Positions 11,604-23,095 of a stretch of DNA of 64,000 nucleotides are shown here, piece by piece (the stretch's first letter is position 1; each line of letters begins with the position of its first letter). The stretch comes from Hyperoodon ampullatus (Eukaryota > Chordata > Mammalia > Artiodactyla > Ziphiidae). The notes beneath the pieces are model-generated. The model saw only the letters and a list, made by a program, of their open reading frames with translations, searched no databases and was not told the origin of the DNA. The position numbers and the translations under genes are program-made. Location of the stretch: the NCBI GenBank assembly GCA_949752795.1, contig OX457058.1, forward strand, positions 33,482,587-33,546,586. Reading direction: 5' to 3'.

Positions 11604-11722
11604 AAAACCTCTAAAACATTGTTGAAAGAAATTATAGAAGACCTAATAAATGGAAAGTCATCCCACGTTCGTGGATTGAAAGACTTAATATTGTTATGAT
11701 GGCAATACAAATTGATCTACAG
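11604..11722 (+). repeat. First copy of a ~118-bp direct duplication flanking an L1
   Basis: This L1 ORF2-derived stretch recurs at 13360-13477, after the L1 that ends at 13362. The first 37 bases after the edge (11612-11648 and 13368-13404) are identical, and the rest differs at about 13 positions. The simplest reading is a very long target-site duplication of the L1 between them; independent L1 copies are the alternative. Confidence 0.7.
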
Positions 11723-13362
11723 AATTAGAACAAAAAATTTATAATTTGTAGAGAAATACAAAAGACCCCGAGCAGCCAAAGCTGTCTTGGGAAAGAAAAA
11801 TGGAGCTGGAGAAAGCAGGCTCCCTGACTTCAGACTATACTACAAAGCTACAGTAATCAAAACAGTATGGTACTGGCACAAAAACAGAAATATAGATCAA
11901 TGGAACAGGATAGAAAGTCCATAGATTTACCCACGCACTTATGGTCACCTAACCTAGACAAAGGAGGCAAGAATATACAATGGAGAAAAGCCAGTCTCTT
12001 CAATAAGTGGTGCTGGGAAAACTGGACAGCTACATGTAAAAGAATGAAATTAGAACATTCTCTAACACCATACACAAAAATAAACTCAAAATGGATTAAA
12101 GACCTAAATGTAAGACCAGATACTATAATACTCTTTGAGTAAAACATAGGCAGAACACTCTCTGACATAAATGACAGCAAGATCATTTTTGATCCACTTC
12201 CTAGAGTAATGAAAATAAAAACAAAAATAAACAAATGGGACCTAATTAAACTTAAAAGCTTTTGCACAGCAAAGGAAACCATAAACAAAATGAAAAGACA
12301 ACCCACAGAATAGGAGAAAACATTTGTAAATGAAGTGACCCACAAGGGATTAATCTCCAAAATAACAACAGCTCATGCAGCTCAATATCAAAAAAAAACA
12401 AACAACACAATCAAAATCTGGGTGGAAGATCTAAATAGACATTTCTCCAAAGAATACATACAGATGGTCAAAAAGCACATGAAAAGATGCTCAACATCAC
12501 TAATTATTAGAGAAATGAAAATCAGAACTACAGTGAGGTATCACCTCACACCAGTCAGAATGGCCGTCATCAAAAAATCTACAAACGACAAATGCTGGAG
12601 AGGGTATGGAGAAAAGGGAACCCTCCTATTCTGTTGGTGGGAATGTAAACTGGTACAGCCACTATGGAGAACAGTATGGATGTTCCTTAAAAAACTAAAA
12701 ATAGAATTACCATATGACCCAGAAATCCCACTCCTGGGCATATATCTGGAGAAAACCATAATTCGAAAACATACGTGCACCCCAACGTTCATTGCAGCAC
12801 GATTTACAATAGCCAGGACATGGAAGCAACCTAAATGTCCATTGACGGATGAATGGATAAAGAAGATGTGGTACATATATACAATGGAATATTACTCAGT
12901 CATAAAAAGAATGAAATAATGCCATTTGCAGTGACATGGATGGACCTAGAGGTTGTCATACTGAGTGAAGTAAGCCAGACAGAGAAAGACAAAAGACAAT
13001 ATGATATTGCTTATATGTGGAATCTCAAAAAATGGTACAAATGAACTTATTTACAAAACAGAAATAGAGTCACAGATGTAGAAAACAAACTTACGGTTAC
13101 CAAGGGGTAAAGCGGGGGGAGCAATAAATTGGGAGACTGGGATTGACATATACACACTACTATATATTAAAGGGATAACTAATAAGAGCCTACTGTATAG
13201 CACAGGGAACTCTACTCAATATTCTGTAATGAACTATATGGGAAAAGAATCTAAAAAAGAGCAGATATATGTATACGTATAACTGATTCACTTTGCTGTA
13301 CAGCAGAAACTAACACAACATTGTAAATCAACTATGCTCCAATAAAAATTAATTTTAAAAAA
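11723..13362 (+). mobile_element. 5'-truncated L1, ORF2 end and 3' UTR
   Basis: Conserved ORF2 3' landmarks run from acaaaagaccccgagcagcc through cagtaatcaaaacagtatgg, tatggagaacagtatggatg and ccagaaatcccactcctggg to caatggaatattactcagtc. The 3' UTR ends in ctatgctccaataaaaatta and a short A tail. The ORF2 part is broken by stops and frameshifts: frames of 91 (11867-12142) and 194 codons (12335-12919) remain. It cannot encode an active protein. Confidence 0.93.
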
Positions 13363-13557
13363 CCCTATAAAACATTGTTGAAAGAAATTATAGAAGACCT
13401 AATAATTGGAAAGACATCCATGTTCGTGGATTGGAAGACTTGATATTGTTAACATGGCAACACAAACAGATCTGCAGATTCAGTGCAGTCCCTATCAAAA
13501 TTCTACTTAGCTTCTTTGCAGACATTGACAAGCTGATTCTAAAATTTATATGGAGGG

Positions 13558-13640
13558 GGCTTCCCTAGTGGCCTAGTTGTTAGGATTCCGGGCTTTCACT
13601 GCCATGGTCCAGGTTCAATCCCTAGTCGGGGAACTGAGAA
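13558..13640 (+). mobile_element. Short-form CHR SINE, 3' part lost
   Basis: It begins gggcttccctagtggcctag and reads through gttcaatccctagtcgggga. The usual ggccaaaaa end is missing. Confidence 0.8.
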
Positions 13641-14437
13641 ACAAAATGTATAAAAAACTGTATATGGAAATTCAAGGGACTCAGATTAGTTAAAATATCT
13701 TTAAAAAGAAGGACAAAATCGGAGGACTCATATTTCCTAATTTCAAACTTACTGCAAAACTATAATCATGGAGAAGCCAGTGTGGTACTAGCATAAGTTT
13801 AGACATATATAGATAAATAGGCTGGAACTGAAAGTCCAGAAATAAACCCTCACATTTACAGTCAATTGATTTTCCACAAGAATGCCAAGACAATTCAATG
13901 GGAATGAATAGTCTTTTCAACAAATGGTACTGGACAACTCTATATCCACATGCAAAAGAAAAAAGTTGGACCTCACTCCTTACGCAAAATTTAACTTAAC
14001 ATGGATCAAAGATTAAATGTGAGAGCTAAAATAAAACACCATACACTGCTGGTGGGATTATAAAATGGTGCAGACACTTAGGAAAACGGTTCCTCAAAAG
14101 GCACACAGCAATTCCAGTCCTAGGAATATACTCAAGAGAAATACAAACATGTATCCACACAAAAACTTGTGCAACAGTATTCATAACAGCCAAAAGTGAA
14201 AACAACCCAAATGTCAATAAACTGGTGAATGGTTAATAAAATTATGTGGTATATCTATACAATATAATATTATTCAATCATAAAAGAAAAGAAGTACTGA
14301 TTCAAGCTACAACATGGATGAAACTTGAAAACATTATTCTAACTCTATTGTATTCTAAATAAAAAAAGACCACATATATTTTATTTCATTTGCATAAAAT
14401 ACATGAAATAGACAAATCTAAATCTTTTTAAAAATAA

Positions 14438-14738
14438 ACTTGTTTATTTTTGGCTGTGTTGGGTCTTCGTTGCTGCACACAGGCTTTCTCTAGTTGCAGC
14501 GAGCAGGGGTTACTCTTCTTTGCGGTGCGAGGGCTTCTTATTGCGGTGGCTTCTCCTTGTTGAGGAGCACGGGATCTAGGTGTGGGGGCTTCAGTAGTTG
14601 TGGCACACGGGCTCCACAGTTGTGGTTCACGGGCTTACTTGCTCCACAGCATGTGGGATCTTCCTGGACCAGGGCTCGAACCCGTGTCTCCTGCATTGGC
14701 AGGCGGATTCCTAACCACTGCACCACGAGGGAAGTCCA
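14438..14738 (-). mobile_element. Long-form CHR SINE, reverse
   Basis: It starts ttatttttggctgtgttggg and ends accacgagggaagtcc. It lies inside the old L1. Confidence 0.92.
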
Positions 14739-14979
14739 ACAGATCTAGAGAGACAAAGTTGATTCATGGTTGCCTAGGGCAGTGACTGCTAATTGGCACA
14801 GTTTCTTTTTGAGTGGATGAAAATGTTCTAAAATTGGTTGTGGTGATGATTGCACAACTTTGTGAATATACTAAAACCACTGAATTGTATATCCTAAATA
14901 ATGAATTTTGTAGTTTGTGAGTGATATCTCAAAAGAGCTGTTACCAAAAAAAAGTATCCATAATCATTATTAGTATTTT

Positions 14980-15365
14980 GGTATATATCTTTATGATGTC
15001 TTTATGGCCATTTACCCCCACATATTTATACATTTTTAAATAAAAGTAAGATTGTAATGTTTTATAGCCTGTATTTTTAATTAACTATATACTTCCATGA
15101 CATCAGTCTTCTACAGGATTATTTTAAATTATTTTATTGTATTCATTTTATGGATGGACCATCACTTATTTAATCAACACCCAATAGTTAGACTTTGTTT
15201 CCAACTCTTTGCTCTTTATCTAACATCATGATGAGCCTCATTTCAGGTAAATTTCTTAGCCATCCATAATTAGTCCTTGGTATGGATTCTAGAATCAGGA
15301 ATTATGGTCAAAGTATATGCACATTTAGTAGTTTTTTAAACATAGTACCAAATTGTTCTCCAAAA
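14980..15365 (-). mobile_element. Old L1 (L1ME-like), reverse, first half
   Basis: The text tggatggaccatcacttatt, ggtcaaagtatatgcacatt, and caaattgttctccaaaaagg is the reverse of an old L1 ORF2 end. It stops where the plus-strand L1 (15366) begins and continues at 16635, which shows that the second L1 inserted into it. Confidence 0.65.
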
Positions 15366-15805
15366 AGGATGCACCTAGCACATGAAAAGATGCTCAACAT
15401 TCTAACCACTAGAGAAATGCAAGTCAAAACCATGAGAAACCATATAGCATTGAGAAACCATGTAGCATTGTACACCCACTAGGATGGCTGTAATTGAAAA
15501 GACAGACAATAACAAGTGTTCACAAAGATGTGGAGTAATAGAACTGTTTTATAAAACTAGGGGGAATGTAAAATGGCGCAGTCGCTTTGGAAACCAGTTT
15601 GGCAATTCCTCAAAAGTTGAAACATAGAGTTAGCATAAGACTCAGTAATTCCACTCCTAGGTATACACCTAAGAGAACTGAAAACTTGTTCACACAAAAC
15701 TTTGTACACGAATGTTCATGCAGCATTATTTATAATAGCCAAAAAGTGGAAACAACCCAAATGCCCACCAACTAATGAATGGATAAACAAAAAGTGCTAT
15801 ATCCA

Positions 15806-16010
15806 GCTAGTGGGAAGCAGCCGCATAGCACAGGGAGATCAGCTTGGTGCTTTGTGACCGCCTGGAGGGGTGGGATAGGGAGGGTGGGAGGGAGGGAGAT
15901 GCAAGAGGGAAGAGATATGGGAACATATGTATAACTGATTCACTTTGTTATAAAGCAGAAACTAACACACCATTGTAAAGCAATTATACTCCAATAAAGA
16001 TGTAAAAAAA
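15806..16010 (+). mobile_element. L1 3' end, about 205 bp, with 17-bp target duplication
   Basis: The direct repeat AAAAAGTGCTATATCCA flanks it at 15789-15805 and 16011-16027 without mismatch. The insert is only the last part of the L1 3' UTR (gctagtgggaagcagccgca to caataaagatg plus A). A close copy of the same 3' UTR lies at 62907-63226. Confidence 0.95.
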
Positions 16011-16146
16011 AAAAAGTGCTATATCCATGCAATGGAATATTATTCAGCCATAAAAAGGAATGAAGTACTAATACATGCTACAACATGGATGAATCTTGAA
16101 AACATTATTCCAAGTGAAAGAAACTAGAACAAAAGGCCACATATTG

Positions 16147-16344
16147 TGGCTTCCCTGGTGGTGCAGTGGTTGAGAGTCCACCTGCCAATGCAGGGGACAC
16201 GGGTTCATGCCCCGGTCCGGGAGGATCCCACGTGTCGCGGAGTGGCTGGGTCCATGAGCCATGGCCGCTGGGCCTGCGCGTCTGGAGCCTGTGCTCCTCA
16301 ACGGGAGGGGCCACAGCAGAGAGAGGCCCGCATACCGCAAAAAA
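16147..16344 (+). mobile_element. Middle-form CHR SINE with 15-bp target duplication
   Basis: The direct repeat AAAGGCCACATATTG occurs at 16132-16146 and 16345-16359 without mismatch. The A tail is short. Confidence 0.95.
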
Positions 16345-16634
16345 AAAGGCCACATATTGCTGGTTCCAAATATATACAATGTCCAGAATAGGTAAAACCA
16401 TAGAGAAAGGAAGTAGATTAGTGGTTGCCAGGAGCTGGGGAGGAGGGAGAAATGGAGAGAGACTGCTATGGGGTACTGGAGATTTTTTTTGAATAATGAA
16501 AATATTCTAGAATTAGATAGTGGTGCTGGCTGCACAACTTTGTGACTCTATTAAAACCACTGAATTTTATACTTTAAAAAGATGAGTTGAGGGTTATGTG
16601 AATTATATCTCAATCTTAAAAAGCTATACCTCTT

Positions 16635-17110
16635 TTTACTCCCAGTCATAGAGCATGAAGATTATTATTTCCTTGCACCCTTTACTTCTAGCTGGCATAA
16701 TTTTATCCTTCTTAATTTGATAAGCAAAAACGTCTTGGGTGTTTCAACTTGCGTAATCAAAGAAATTGAACCACTTCTTACGTTTATTGGACATTTGCAT
16801 TTCATATTTGTGAATTGTCTGTTCACAGGTTTTGCCCCTTTGTCTTGTAGGTGTTCATTTTCTTCTCACATTAGTTCATGAGATTCTTCTCTATATTAAG
16901 GATTTTAAGCCTGTAATCTTTTGTCATAAAGTTGCAAATATTTTCCCAGTGCTTAATTTTCCTTTTAATTTTACTTACTTGTTCACTCTTTCAGTCAATA
17001 TTTATTGATGCCTCCTATATGTCCTATGTGAGCCTTTTGACTTAATGCAAATAAAAATATTTGTGGGGTCATTGCATTACTCTTTCTCTTTATGCTTTCT
17101 GACTATGCTC
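16635..17110 (-). mobile_element. Old L1 (L1ME-like), reverse, second half
   Basis: The continuation of the element at 14980-15365: tacctctttttactcccagt, gttcacaggttttgcccctt, attaaggattttaagcctgt, and gttgcaaatattttcccagt are reversed L1 landmarks. Confidence 0.6.
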
Positions 17111-17404
17111 ATATGCTTAGAAAAAACTTGTCCACATTAAATCCAAAAGATGTGAAAAATCTAATTTTCTCTTAGGATCTCTTTGGTTTTCTTTTTTACA
17201 TGCAGCTCCTAAGTTTGTGTGGAATGTTTTCACCATAGTATGTGAAGGGAACAGTGCCCATCACGGGGGTCCTTGGGGGGCTGGGGACCTCTGCTCCTCA
17301 TACACAGCTCCCTAGATGCTCCATGGATGCTTCAGAAGCACTGGGGGTAGGGTAGGGGTGCCTACTTCCGTCCATTTTTGCTTCCCAGCTCACTGTGTCA
17401 CAAC

Positions 17405-17580
17405 AGTGAACGTTTATTACCCGCCTGTCACTGTGCTCAGTATTTTTTAACGAATCAGGTCACTTAAGTCCCACACGATAGACAGCATCTCTGTTTTACA
17501 GGTGAGAAATTGAGGCTTAGGAAGCTTAAGAAGTTGTCTTAGAATTCACAGAAATCTGTCACCAACCCCTGCCTTCTCAG
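17405..17580 (-). mobile_element. MIR SINE, reverse
   Basis: Landmarks are ctgtcactgtgctcagtatt, ctctgttttacaggtgagaa, attgaggcttaggaagctta, and the diverged aattcaca region that follows. Confidence 0.7.
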
Positions 17581-18347
17581 ATCATGTTATGAAATGTGGG
17601 AAACCCAGAACCCAGAGAGAAGGCTCCTTCTGATTCTGAGATGTAATGGTGTACATCACTCACCGCGGGGCAAGCATCTATTGAAATCCATCTCAGTTCC
17701 CTGCACGCCCTGGGTATAGCTGATGGACGCAGATGAGTAATGCAAAACCCCTGTCTTCGGGAAGGTCACTGTTTGCTTAGTCCCTTAGAGAATATGTGCA
17801 GCATCATTTTGCCTATTTCTAACCTGATGAACCCTCCTAGTTCTCTTCTTACCTAATGTAGCAGAAACCTGGGTAAGCTTTTCTTATACTGTTTCATGGG
17901 CCAATGACAAAATGCCTCTTACTTCCCTTAGCCTTTGGACAAGCCTCAGTCCTCATTCCTCTGGATCTCAATACACCAATAACGGTCAGTCTCCATGGTG
18001 ACAGGGTCAGGCACTTGAGACTGCCCCCAGGGAGCTGGTAATGGCCTTCTGAGCGATAGCTTTACTGCTTGCTCCCCAACCCCACCCACTTACCCTTCGC
18101 CCTGGGAGCAGGGGGTTGAGTGTGTGGTGGGGGAGGAGTTGGGAGGACTCACAGTCTGCTGCAGGGGCTGCAGAACCCCCAGGGCATCCACTAGGCTGAA
18201 ACACCGCACCCAGGCATCTGACATTCACCGTGCCTGCCGTCCTATGGGTGGGAATTGCTACCTGCAAGAAGAGGTTAAGACAGACTGATTTCAACCAAAC
18301 CCAGCCAATTCCCAGAAAGGAAGTTAACCAGGAACTGAGACTGGCAT
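17581..18347. other. Intergenic sequence, nothing recognised
   Basis: Includes a 95-codon minus-strand frame (18007-18294) with no domain. No repeat recognised. Confidence 0.35.
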
Positions 18348-19898
18348 TTTTTTTTTTTTAAGTTTTTAACATCTTCATTGGAGTATAGTTGCTTTACAAG
18401 GGTGTGTTAGTTGCTGCTGTATAACAAAGTGAACCAGCTCTACATGTACATATATCCCCATATCCCCTCCCTCTTGCATCTCCCTCCCACCCTCCCTATC
18501 CCACGCCTCTAAGTGGTCACAAAGAACCGAGCTGATCTCCCTGTGCTATGTGGCTGCTTCCCACTAGCTATCTGCTTTACTTTTGGTAGTGTATATAAGT
18601 CCATGCCACTCTCTCACTTCGTCCCAGCTTACCCTTCCCCCTCCCCATGTCCTCAAGTCCATTCTCTACATCTGCGTCTTTATTCCTGTCCTGCCCCTAG
18701 GTTCTTCAGAGCCATTTTTTTTCTTAGATTCCGTATATATGTGTTAGCATATGGTATTTGTCTTTCTCTTTCTGACTTACTTCACTCTGTATGACATACT
18801 CTAGGTCCATACACCTCACTACAAATAACTCAATTTCGTTTCTTTTTATGGCTGAGTAATATTCCACTGTATATATGTGCCGCATCTTCTTTACCCATTC
18901 ATCTGTCAATGGACACTTAGGTTGTTTCCTTGTCCTGGCTATTGTACATAGTGCTGCAATGAACATTGTGGCACAAGACTCTTTTTAAATTATGGTTTTC
19001 TCAGTGTATATGCCCAGTAGTGGGATTGCTGGGTTATATGGTAGTTCTATTTTTAGTTTTTTAAGGAACCTCCATACTGTTCTCCATAGTGGCTGTATCG
19101 GTTTATATTCCCACCAACAGTGTAAGAGGGTTCCCTTTTCTCCACACCCTCTCCAGCATTTATTGTTTGTAGAGTTTTTGATGATGGCCATTCTGACTGG
19201 TGTGAGGTGATACCTCATTGTTTTGATTTGCATTCCTCTAATGATTAATGATGTTGAGCATCCTTTCATGTGTTTGTTGGCAATTGGTATATCTTCTTTG
19301 GAGAAATGTCTATATTTAGGTCTTCTGCCCATTTTTGGATTGGGTTTTTTGTTTTTTTGATATTGAGCTGCATGAGCTGCTTGTATGTTTTGGAGATTAG
19401 TCCTTTGTCAGTTGCTTTGTTTGCAAATACTTTCTCCCATTCTGAGGGTTGTCTTTTCGTCTTGTTTATGGTTTCCTTTGTTGTGCAAGAGCTTTTAAGT
19501 TTCAGTAAGTTCCATTTGTTTATTTTTGTCTTTATTTCCATTTCTCTAGGAGGTGGGTCCAAAAGGATCTTGCTGTGATTTATGTCATAGAGTGTTCTGC
19601 CTATGCTTTCCTCTAAGAGTTTGATAGTGTCTTGGCCTTACATTTAGGTCTTTAATCCATTTTGAGTTTATTTTTGTACATGGTATTAGGGAGTGTTCTA
19701 ATTTCATTCGTTTACATGTAGCTGTCCAGCTTTCCCAGCACCACTTATTGAAGAGGCTGTCTTTTCTCCATTGTATACTCTGGCCTCCTTTATCAAAGAT
19801 AAGGTGACCCTATGTGCGGGGATTTCTCTCTGGGCTTTCTAACCTGTTCCATTGATGTATATTTCTGCTTTTGTACCAGTACTGTACTGTCTTGATTA
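18348..19898 (-). mobile_element. 5'-truncated L1, ORF2 end and 3' UTR, reverse
   Basis: It begins with the reversed A tail and cttcattggagtatagttgc and runs continuously to gtactgtcttgattactg, the same region at which many L1 copies stop. Broken ORF2 frames of 115 (18985-19332) and 98 codons (19266-19562) remain on the minus strand. The weak repeat ACTGGCAT against GGCTGGCAT may be the target duplication. Confidence 0.93.
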
Positions 19899-19919
19899 CT
19901 GAAAAGGCTGGCATATTTT

Positions 19920-20112
19920 TAATCAAAGTGTGCTCCCTAGACCAGCAACATTAACAATGTCTTCTGGGAACTTGTAAGAAGGGTAAGTTCTTGGCCCCCC
20001 AAGATGGACCTACTAAGTCAGAAGCTGGGGGTGGGGTGGGCACAGCAGTCTGTGCTTTATCGAGCCCTCCAGGTGATCCCGAAGAGTGTTAAAATTTGAG
20101 GGCTGTTGTTCT
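19920..20112. mobile_element. MER5-like hAT DNA element, diverged
   Basis: The segment has gtgctccctagaccagcaac, ggaacttgtaagaag, cagaagctgggggtgg and ccaggtgatcccgaagagtg, in the order seen in MER5A copies. Confidence 0.55.
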
Positions 20113-20176
20113 AAAGCAGTGGACTCCAGATTTAGCTGCACTTTGGGCTCAGCTAAAAGCTTCAAAAAACAGCTGG

Positions 20177-20391
20177 GGCTTCCCTGGTGGCACAGTGGTT
20201 GAGAGTCCGCCTGCTGGTGCAGGGGACACGGGTTCGTGCCCTGGTCCGGGAAGATCCCACATGCCACAGAGCAGCTAGGCCCGTGAGCCATGGCCGCTGA
20301 GCCTGCGCGTCTGGAGCCTGTGCTCTGCAACGGGAGAGGCCAAAACACTGAGAAGCCCGCGTACCACAAAAAAAAAAAAAAAAAAAAGGAC
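20177..20391 (+). mobile_element. Middle-form CHR SINE
   Basis: It starts gggcttccctggtggcacag and ends gtaccacaaaaaa with about 20 A. Only about 20 bp separates its tail from a reverse SINE at 20406, so the two form an inverted pair. Confidence 0.93.
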
Positions 20392-20405
20392 AAAGAATCA
20401 ATATT

Positions 20406-20683
20406 TATTTATTTATTTTTGGCTGTGTTCGGTCTTCGTTTCTGTGCGAGGACTTTCTCCAGTTGCGGCGAGCGGGGGCCACTCTTCATCGTGGTTCGCG
20501 AGCCTCTCACTATCGCGGCTTCTCTTGTTGCGGAGCACAAGCTCCAGACGTGCAGGCTCAGTAGTTGTGGCTCACGGGCCCAGTTGCTCTGTGGCATGTG
20601 GGATCTTCCCAGACCAGGGCTTGGACCCGTGTCCCCTGCATTGGCAAGTGGATTCTCAACCACTGTGCCACCAGGGAAGCCCG
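20406..20683 (-). mobile_element. CHR SINE, reverse, with 14-bp target duplication
   Basis: The direct repeat AAAGAATCAATATT lies at 20392-20405 and 20684-20697 without mismatch. The form is intermediate: it has the tggctgtgttcggtcttcg end of the long form and the ctcactatcgcggcttctct core nearer to the middle form. Confidence 0.93.
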
Positions 20684-20697
20684 AAAGAATCAATATT

Positions 20698-21062
20698 GAA
20701 ATGCCATTTTCTACTCGTGTTGACAGTTTAATGTAGATGATAACCATTGACTCTCAGGAAATGATTATTATTAGGCACAAAATACATTATGTAATGGATT
20801 GTTTACTAACATATTATTTATGATAGTGAAAAGGTTAAACTAAATACCTAATAGAATGATGTTAATTATTGTAAATCCACAATATGAAACACTATTTAGA
20901 CATTTAAAGGTCTAAATAATATATTTAGAGTGTACAAGATGTACAATTTAGACTAAGTGTGAGAGTACATTTAAAATGTCTAAGTTAAAATAATCCTGTA
21001 AACAAGAACCTAGTGATATATAAAAATGTTAGTAGAATAATATTACTTAGTAAAGTAGAAAA
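20698..21062. other. AT-rich intergenic sequence, nothing recognised
   Basis: No frame or repeat family recognised. It contains tandem-like ctaaataatatatttagag text. Confidence 0.35.
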
Positions 21063-21068
21063 AAGCAA

Positions 21069-21188
21069 AATTTTTTTTTGGCTGCACCACGTAGCATGTG
21101 AGATCTTAGCTCCCCGACCAGGGATCAAACCCGTGCCTCTTGCATTGGAAGTGCAGAGTCTTAACCACCAGACTGCCAGGGAAGTCCC
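21069..21188 (-). mobile_element. Short-form CHR SINE, reverse
   Basis: It runs from tttttggctgcaccacgtag to gactgccagggaagtcccc. An imperfect direct repeat (AAAGCAAAATTT, AAAGCAAATTT) flanks it. Confidence 0.9.
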
Positions 21189-21218
21189 CAAAGAAAGCAA
21201 ATTTAAAAACAAATAGTA

Positions 21219-21565
21219 GGACTTCCCTGGTGGCACAGTGGTTGAAAATCCACCTGCCAAAGCAGGGGACACAGGTTCGAGCCCTGGTCCGGGAAGATCC
21301 CACCTGCCACAGAGCAACTAAGCCTGTGTGCCACAATTAGTGAGCCTGTGCTCTAGAGCCCGCAAGCCACAACTACTAAGCCCGCGTGTCACAACTAGTG
21401 AAGCCCACACACCTAGAGCCTGCGCTCCGCAACAAGAGAAGCCACCACAATGAGAAACCCCCGCACTGCAACGAAGAGTGGCCCCCGCTCTCTGCAACTA
21501 GAGAAAGCCTGCGTGCAGCAACGAAGACCCAACGCAGCCAAAAATAAATAAATAAATTTATTTTA
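21219..21565 (+). mobile_element. Long-form CHR SINE
   Basis: It starts ggacttccctggtggcacag and ends gcagccaaaaataaataaat. With the reverse copy 31 bp upstream it makes a head-to-head inverted pair. Confidence 0.93.
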
Positions 21566-21829
21566 AAAATATAGCATATACATTTAGTATGATCCCATTG
21601 TATTAAATATATGCACGCATGTGTATATACGTAAGAGATATTTTTTAAAGGGAAGTTTTAAAAAGTCCTCTTGCCCAGGTCACACCCCAAACCAATTAAA
21701 TCATCATAATAATTTACTGGGCTGGACTCAGGCCTCGGTATCACCTCAGGAGATTACAATGTACTGTCAGGGTTGCAAAACACTGCTGTAAGCACACCCA
21801 GTCTCAACCTATGCACTCTCCTCTACACC

Positions 21830-21975
21830 TCTATTTAAATTTTTTTGTTAAATTGGTTCGATTTAATTAATTTAATCAAAATTTGGTTAGTTCTGATTAA
21901 ATTGATTGATTTTTTAATTAATTTTTGATTAAGTCAATTGGATCCCAATTGATTTTTTTTTTTTTTTTTTTGGTG
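21830..21975. repeat. Degenerate AT-rich tract of GATTAA/TTAATT units
   Basis: Repeated gattaaattgatt, ttaattaattt and aattgatt words on both strands, ending in a run of 19 or so T. It is internally self-complementary. Confidence 0.6.
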
Positions 21976-22159
21976 AGCGTTTGGTCTTCAAGAAAATAGA
22001 CAGTCCCCGTGTCAGGCTTGTGGCAAAGAAGCCTGGAGCATTCTGCTGGGGTGGAAGTGTCTGGAATGTCTCCGTAGCCAGCCTGACCTCACCTGAGTAA
22101 ACCATCCTCCTCCACCCCCATCAGAAGAGCAAAGGGTCTATCTCCGTTTATTCCACCAT

Positions 22160-22297
22160 GTTTTTTATTTTTATTTATTTATTATTTTGGCCACACCACG
22201 TGGCATGCAGGATCTTAGCTCCCCGACCAGGGATGGAATCCGAGCCCCCTGCAGTGGGAGCACAGAGTCCTAACAATTGGGCTGCCAGGGAAGTCCC
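22160..22297 (-). mobile_element. Short-form CHR SINE, reverse
   Basis: It runs from (ttta)n and ttggccacaccacgtggcat to gggctgccagggaagtcccc. Flanking CCACCATG/CCACCACCGTG text may be an imperfect duplication. Confidence 0.9.
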
Positions 22298-22772
22298 CAC
22301 CACCGTGCTTTTTTAAAAGGAGTAAGGGGTCAGGTGGATCACAGCATAGAAGAGGGGACTGAGCTGTCTAGTTGACTCTGTAATTATTTTTGCAGGAAGC
22401 GATTCCAAATGTTTTCAAACTTCAAAATGGCATCGAGCAACCTCAGGGAACTCAAAAGGTAGGCCCAACAGTGGGGTGGGAGCCTCCTGAAGACTGAAGA
22501 GCTACCTGCCTCCGGCTCCATCCAGCCTCACCCAGCTTGGTCCATCTGTCAGGATGACCTCCCATCACTCAGGGTCTGGCGGGGATTACCACCTGCTGCC
22601 TGTCGCTGTTCCCATGGAGGGCTGTAGGACTGTGCAGTGGAGGGGAGGAACAGTCATTTCCCTCTACCCTTCTAGGTTCTGTGGCTGAGACCCCATGTGT
22701 AACAGACAGATTAACAAGGGAAAAACCCTCAGTGCTCTGTGGTGACCTAAATGGGAAGGAAATCCAAAACAG

Positions 22773-22877
22773 AGGGGATATATGTATATATACTGAGTCA
22801 CTTTGCTGTACAGCAGAAACTAACACAACACTGTAAAGCAACTACACTCCAATAAAAATTAATTTAAAAAAAAAAAC
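22773..22877 (+). mobile_element. L1 3' end, about 105 bp
   Basis: The text gtcactttgctgtacagcag, actaacacaacactgtaaag, and actccaataaaaattaattt plus A is the terminal L1 3' UTR. Confidence 0.88.
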
Positions 22878-22888
22878 AAGGGAGGGCT

Positions 22889-23095
22889 TGGCTTCCCTGG
22901 TGGCGCAGTGGTTGAGAGTCTGCCTGCCAATGCAGGGGACATGGGTTCGTGCCCTGGTCCGGGAAGATCCCACATAGCTGCGGAGCGGCTGGGCCCGTGA
23001 GCCATGGCCGCTGAGCCTGCGCGTCCGGAGCCTGCGCTCCGCAACGGGAGAGGCCACAACAGTGAGGGGCCCGCGTACCGCAAAAAAACCCAAAA
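22889..23095 (+). mobile_element. Middle-form CHR SINE
   Basis: It starts ggcttccctggtggcgcagt and ends gtaccgcaaaaaaaccc. It lies directly after the L1 tail. Confidence 0.93.

Larger units (their letters stand above)
13360..14920 (+). mobile_element. Older L1 hosting the younger L1, with two SINEs
   Basis: The ORF2-derived text resumes at 13360 and continues through gactcatatttcctaatttc, gaagccagtgtggtactagc, ctggtgggattataaaatgg and acaacatggatgaaacttga to an old L1 3' end (ctaaaaccactgaattgtat). It is more diverged than the L1 at 11723-13362. SINEs interrupt it at 13558 and 14438. There are no long open frames. Confidence 0.8.
15366..16634 (+). mobile_element. Old L1 3' part inserted in a reverse L1ME-like element
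   Basis: ORF2 end motifs include gcacatgaaaagatgctcaa, tcactaggatggctgtaatt-like text and ggtatacacctaagagaact. A 3' UTR end reads gtggttgccaggagctgggg and ctattaaaaccactgaattt. It carries a nested L1 tail (15806-16010) and a nested SINE (16147-16344). Confidence 0.8.

Noticed and set aside
11867..12919. Protein-coding gene with 91- and 194-codon frames
   Set aside because: These are broken pieces of L1 ORF2 with several stops and frameshifts and an L1 3' UTR directly downstream.
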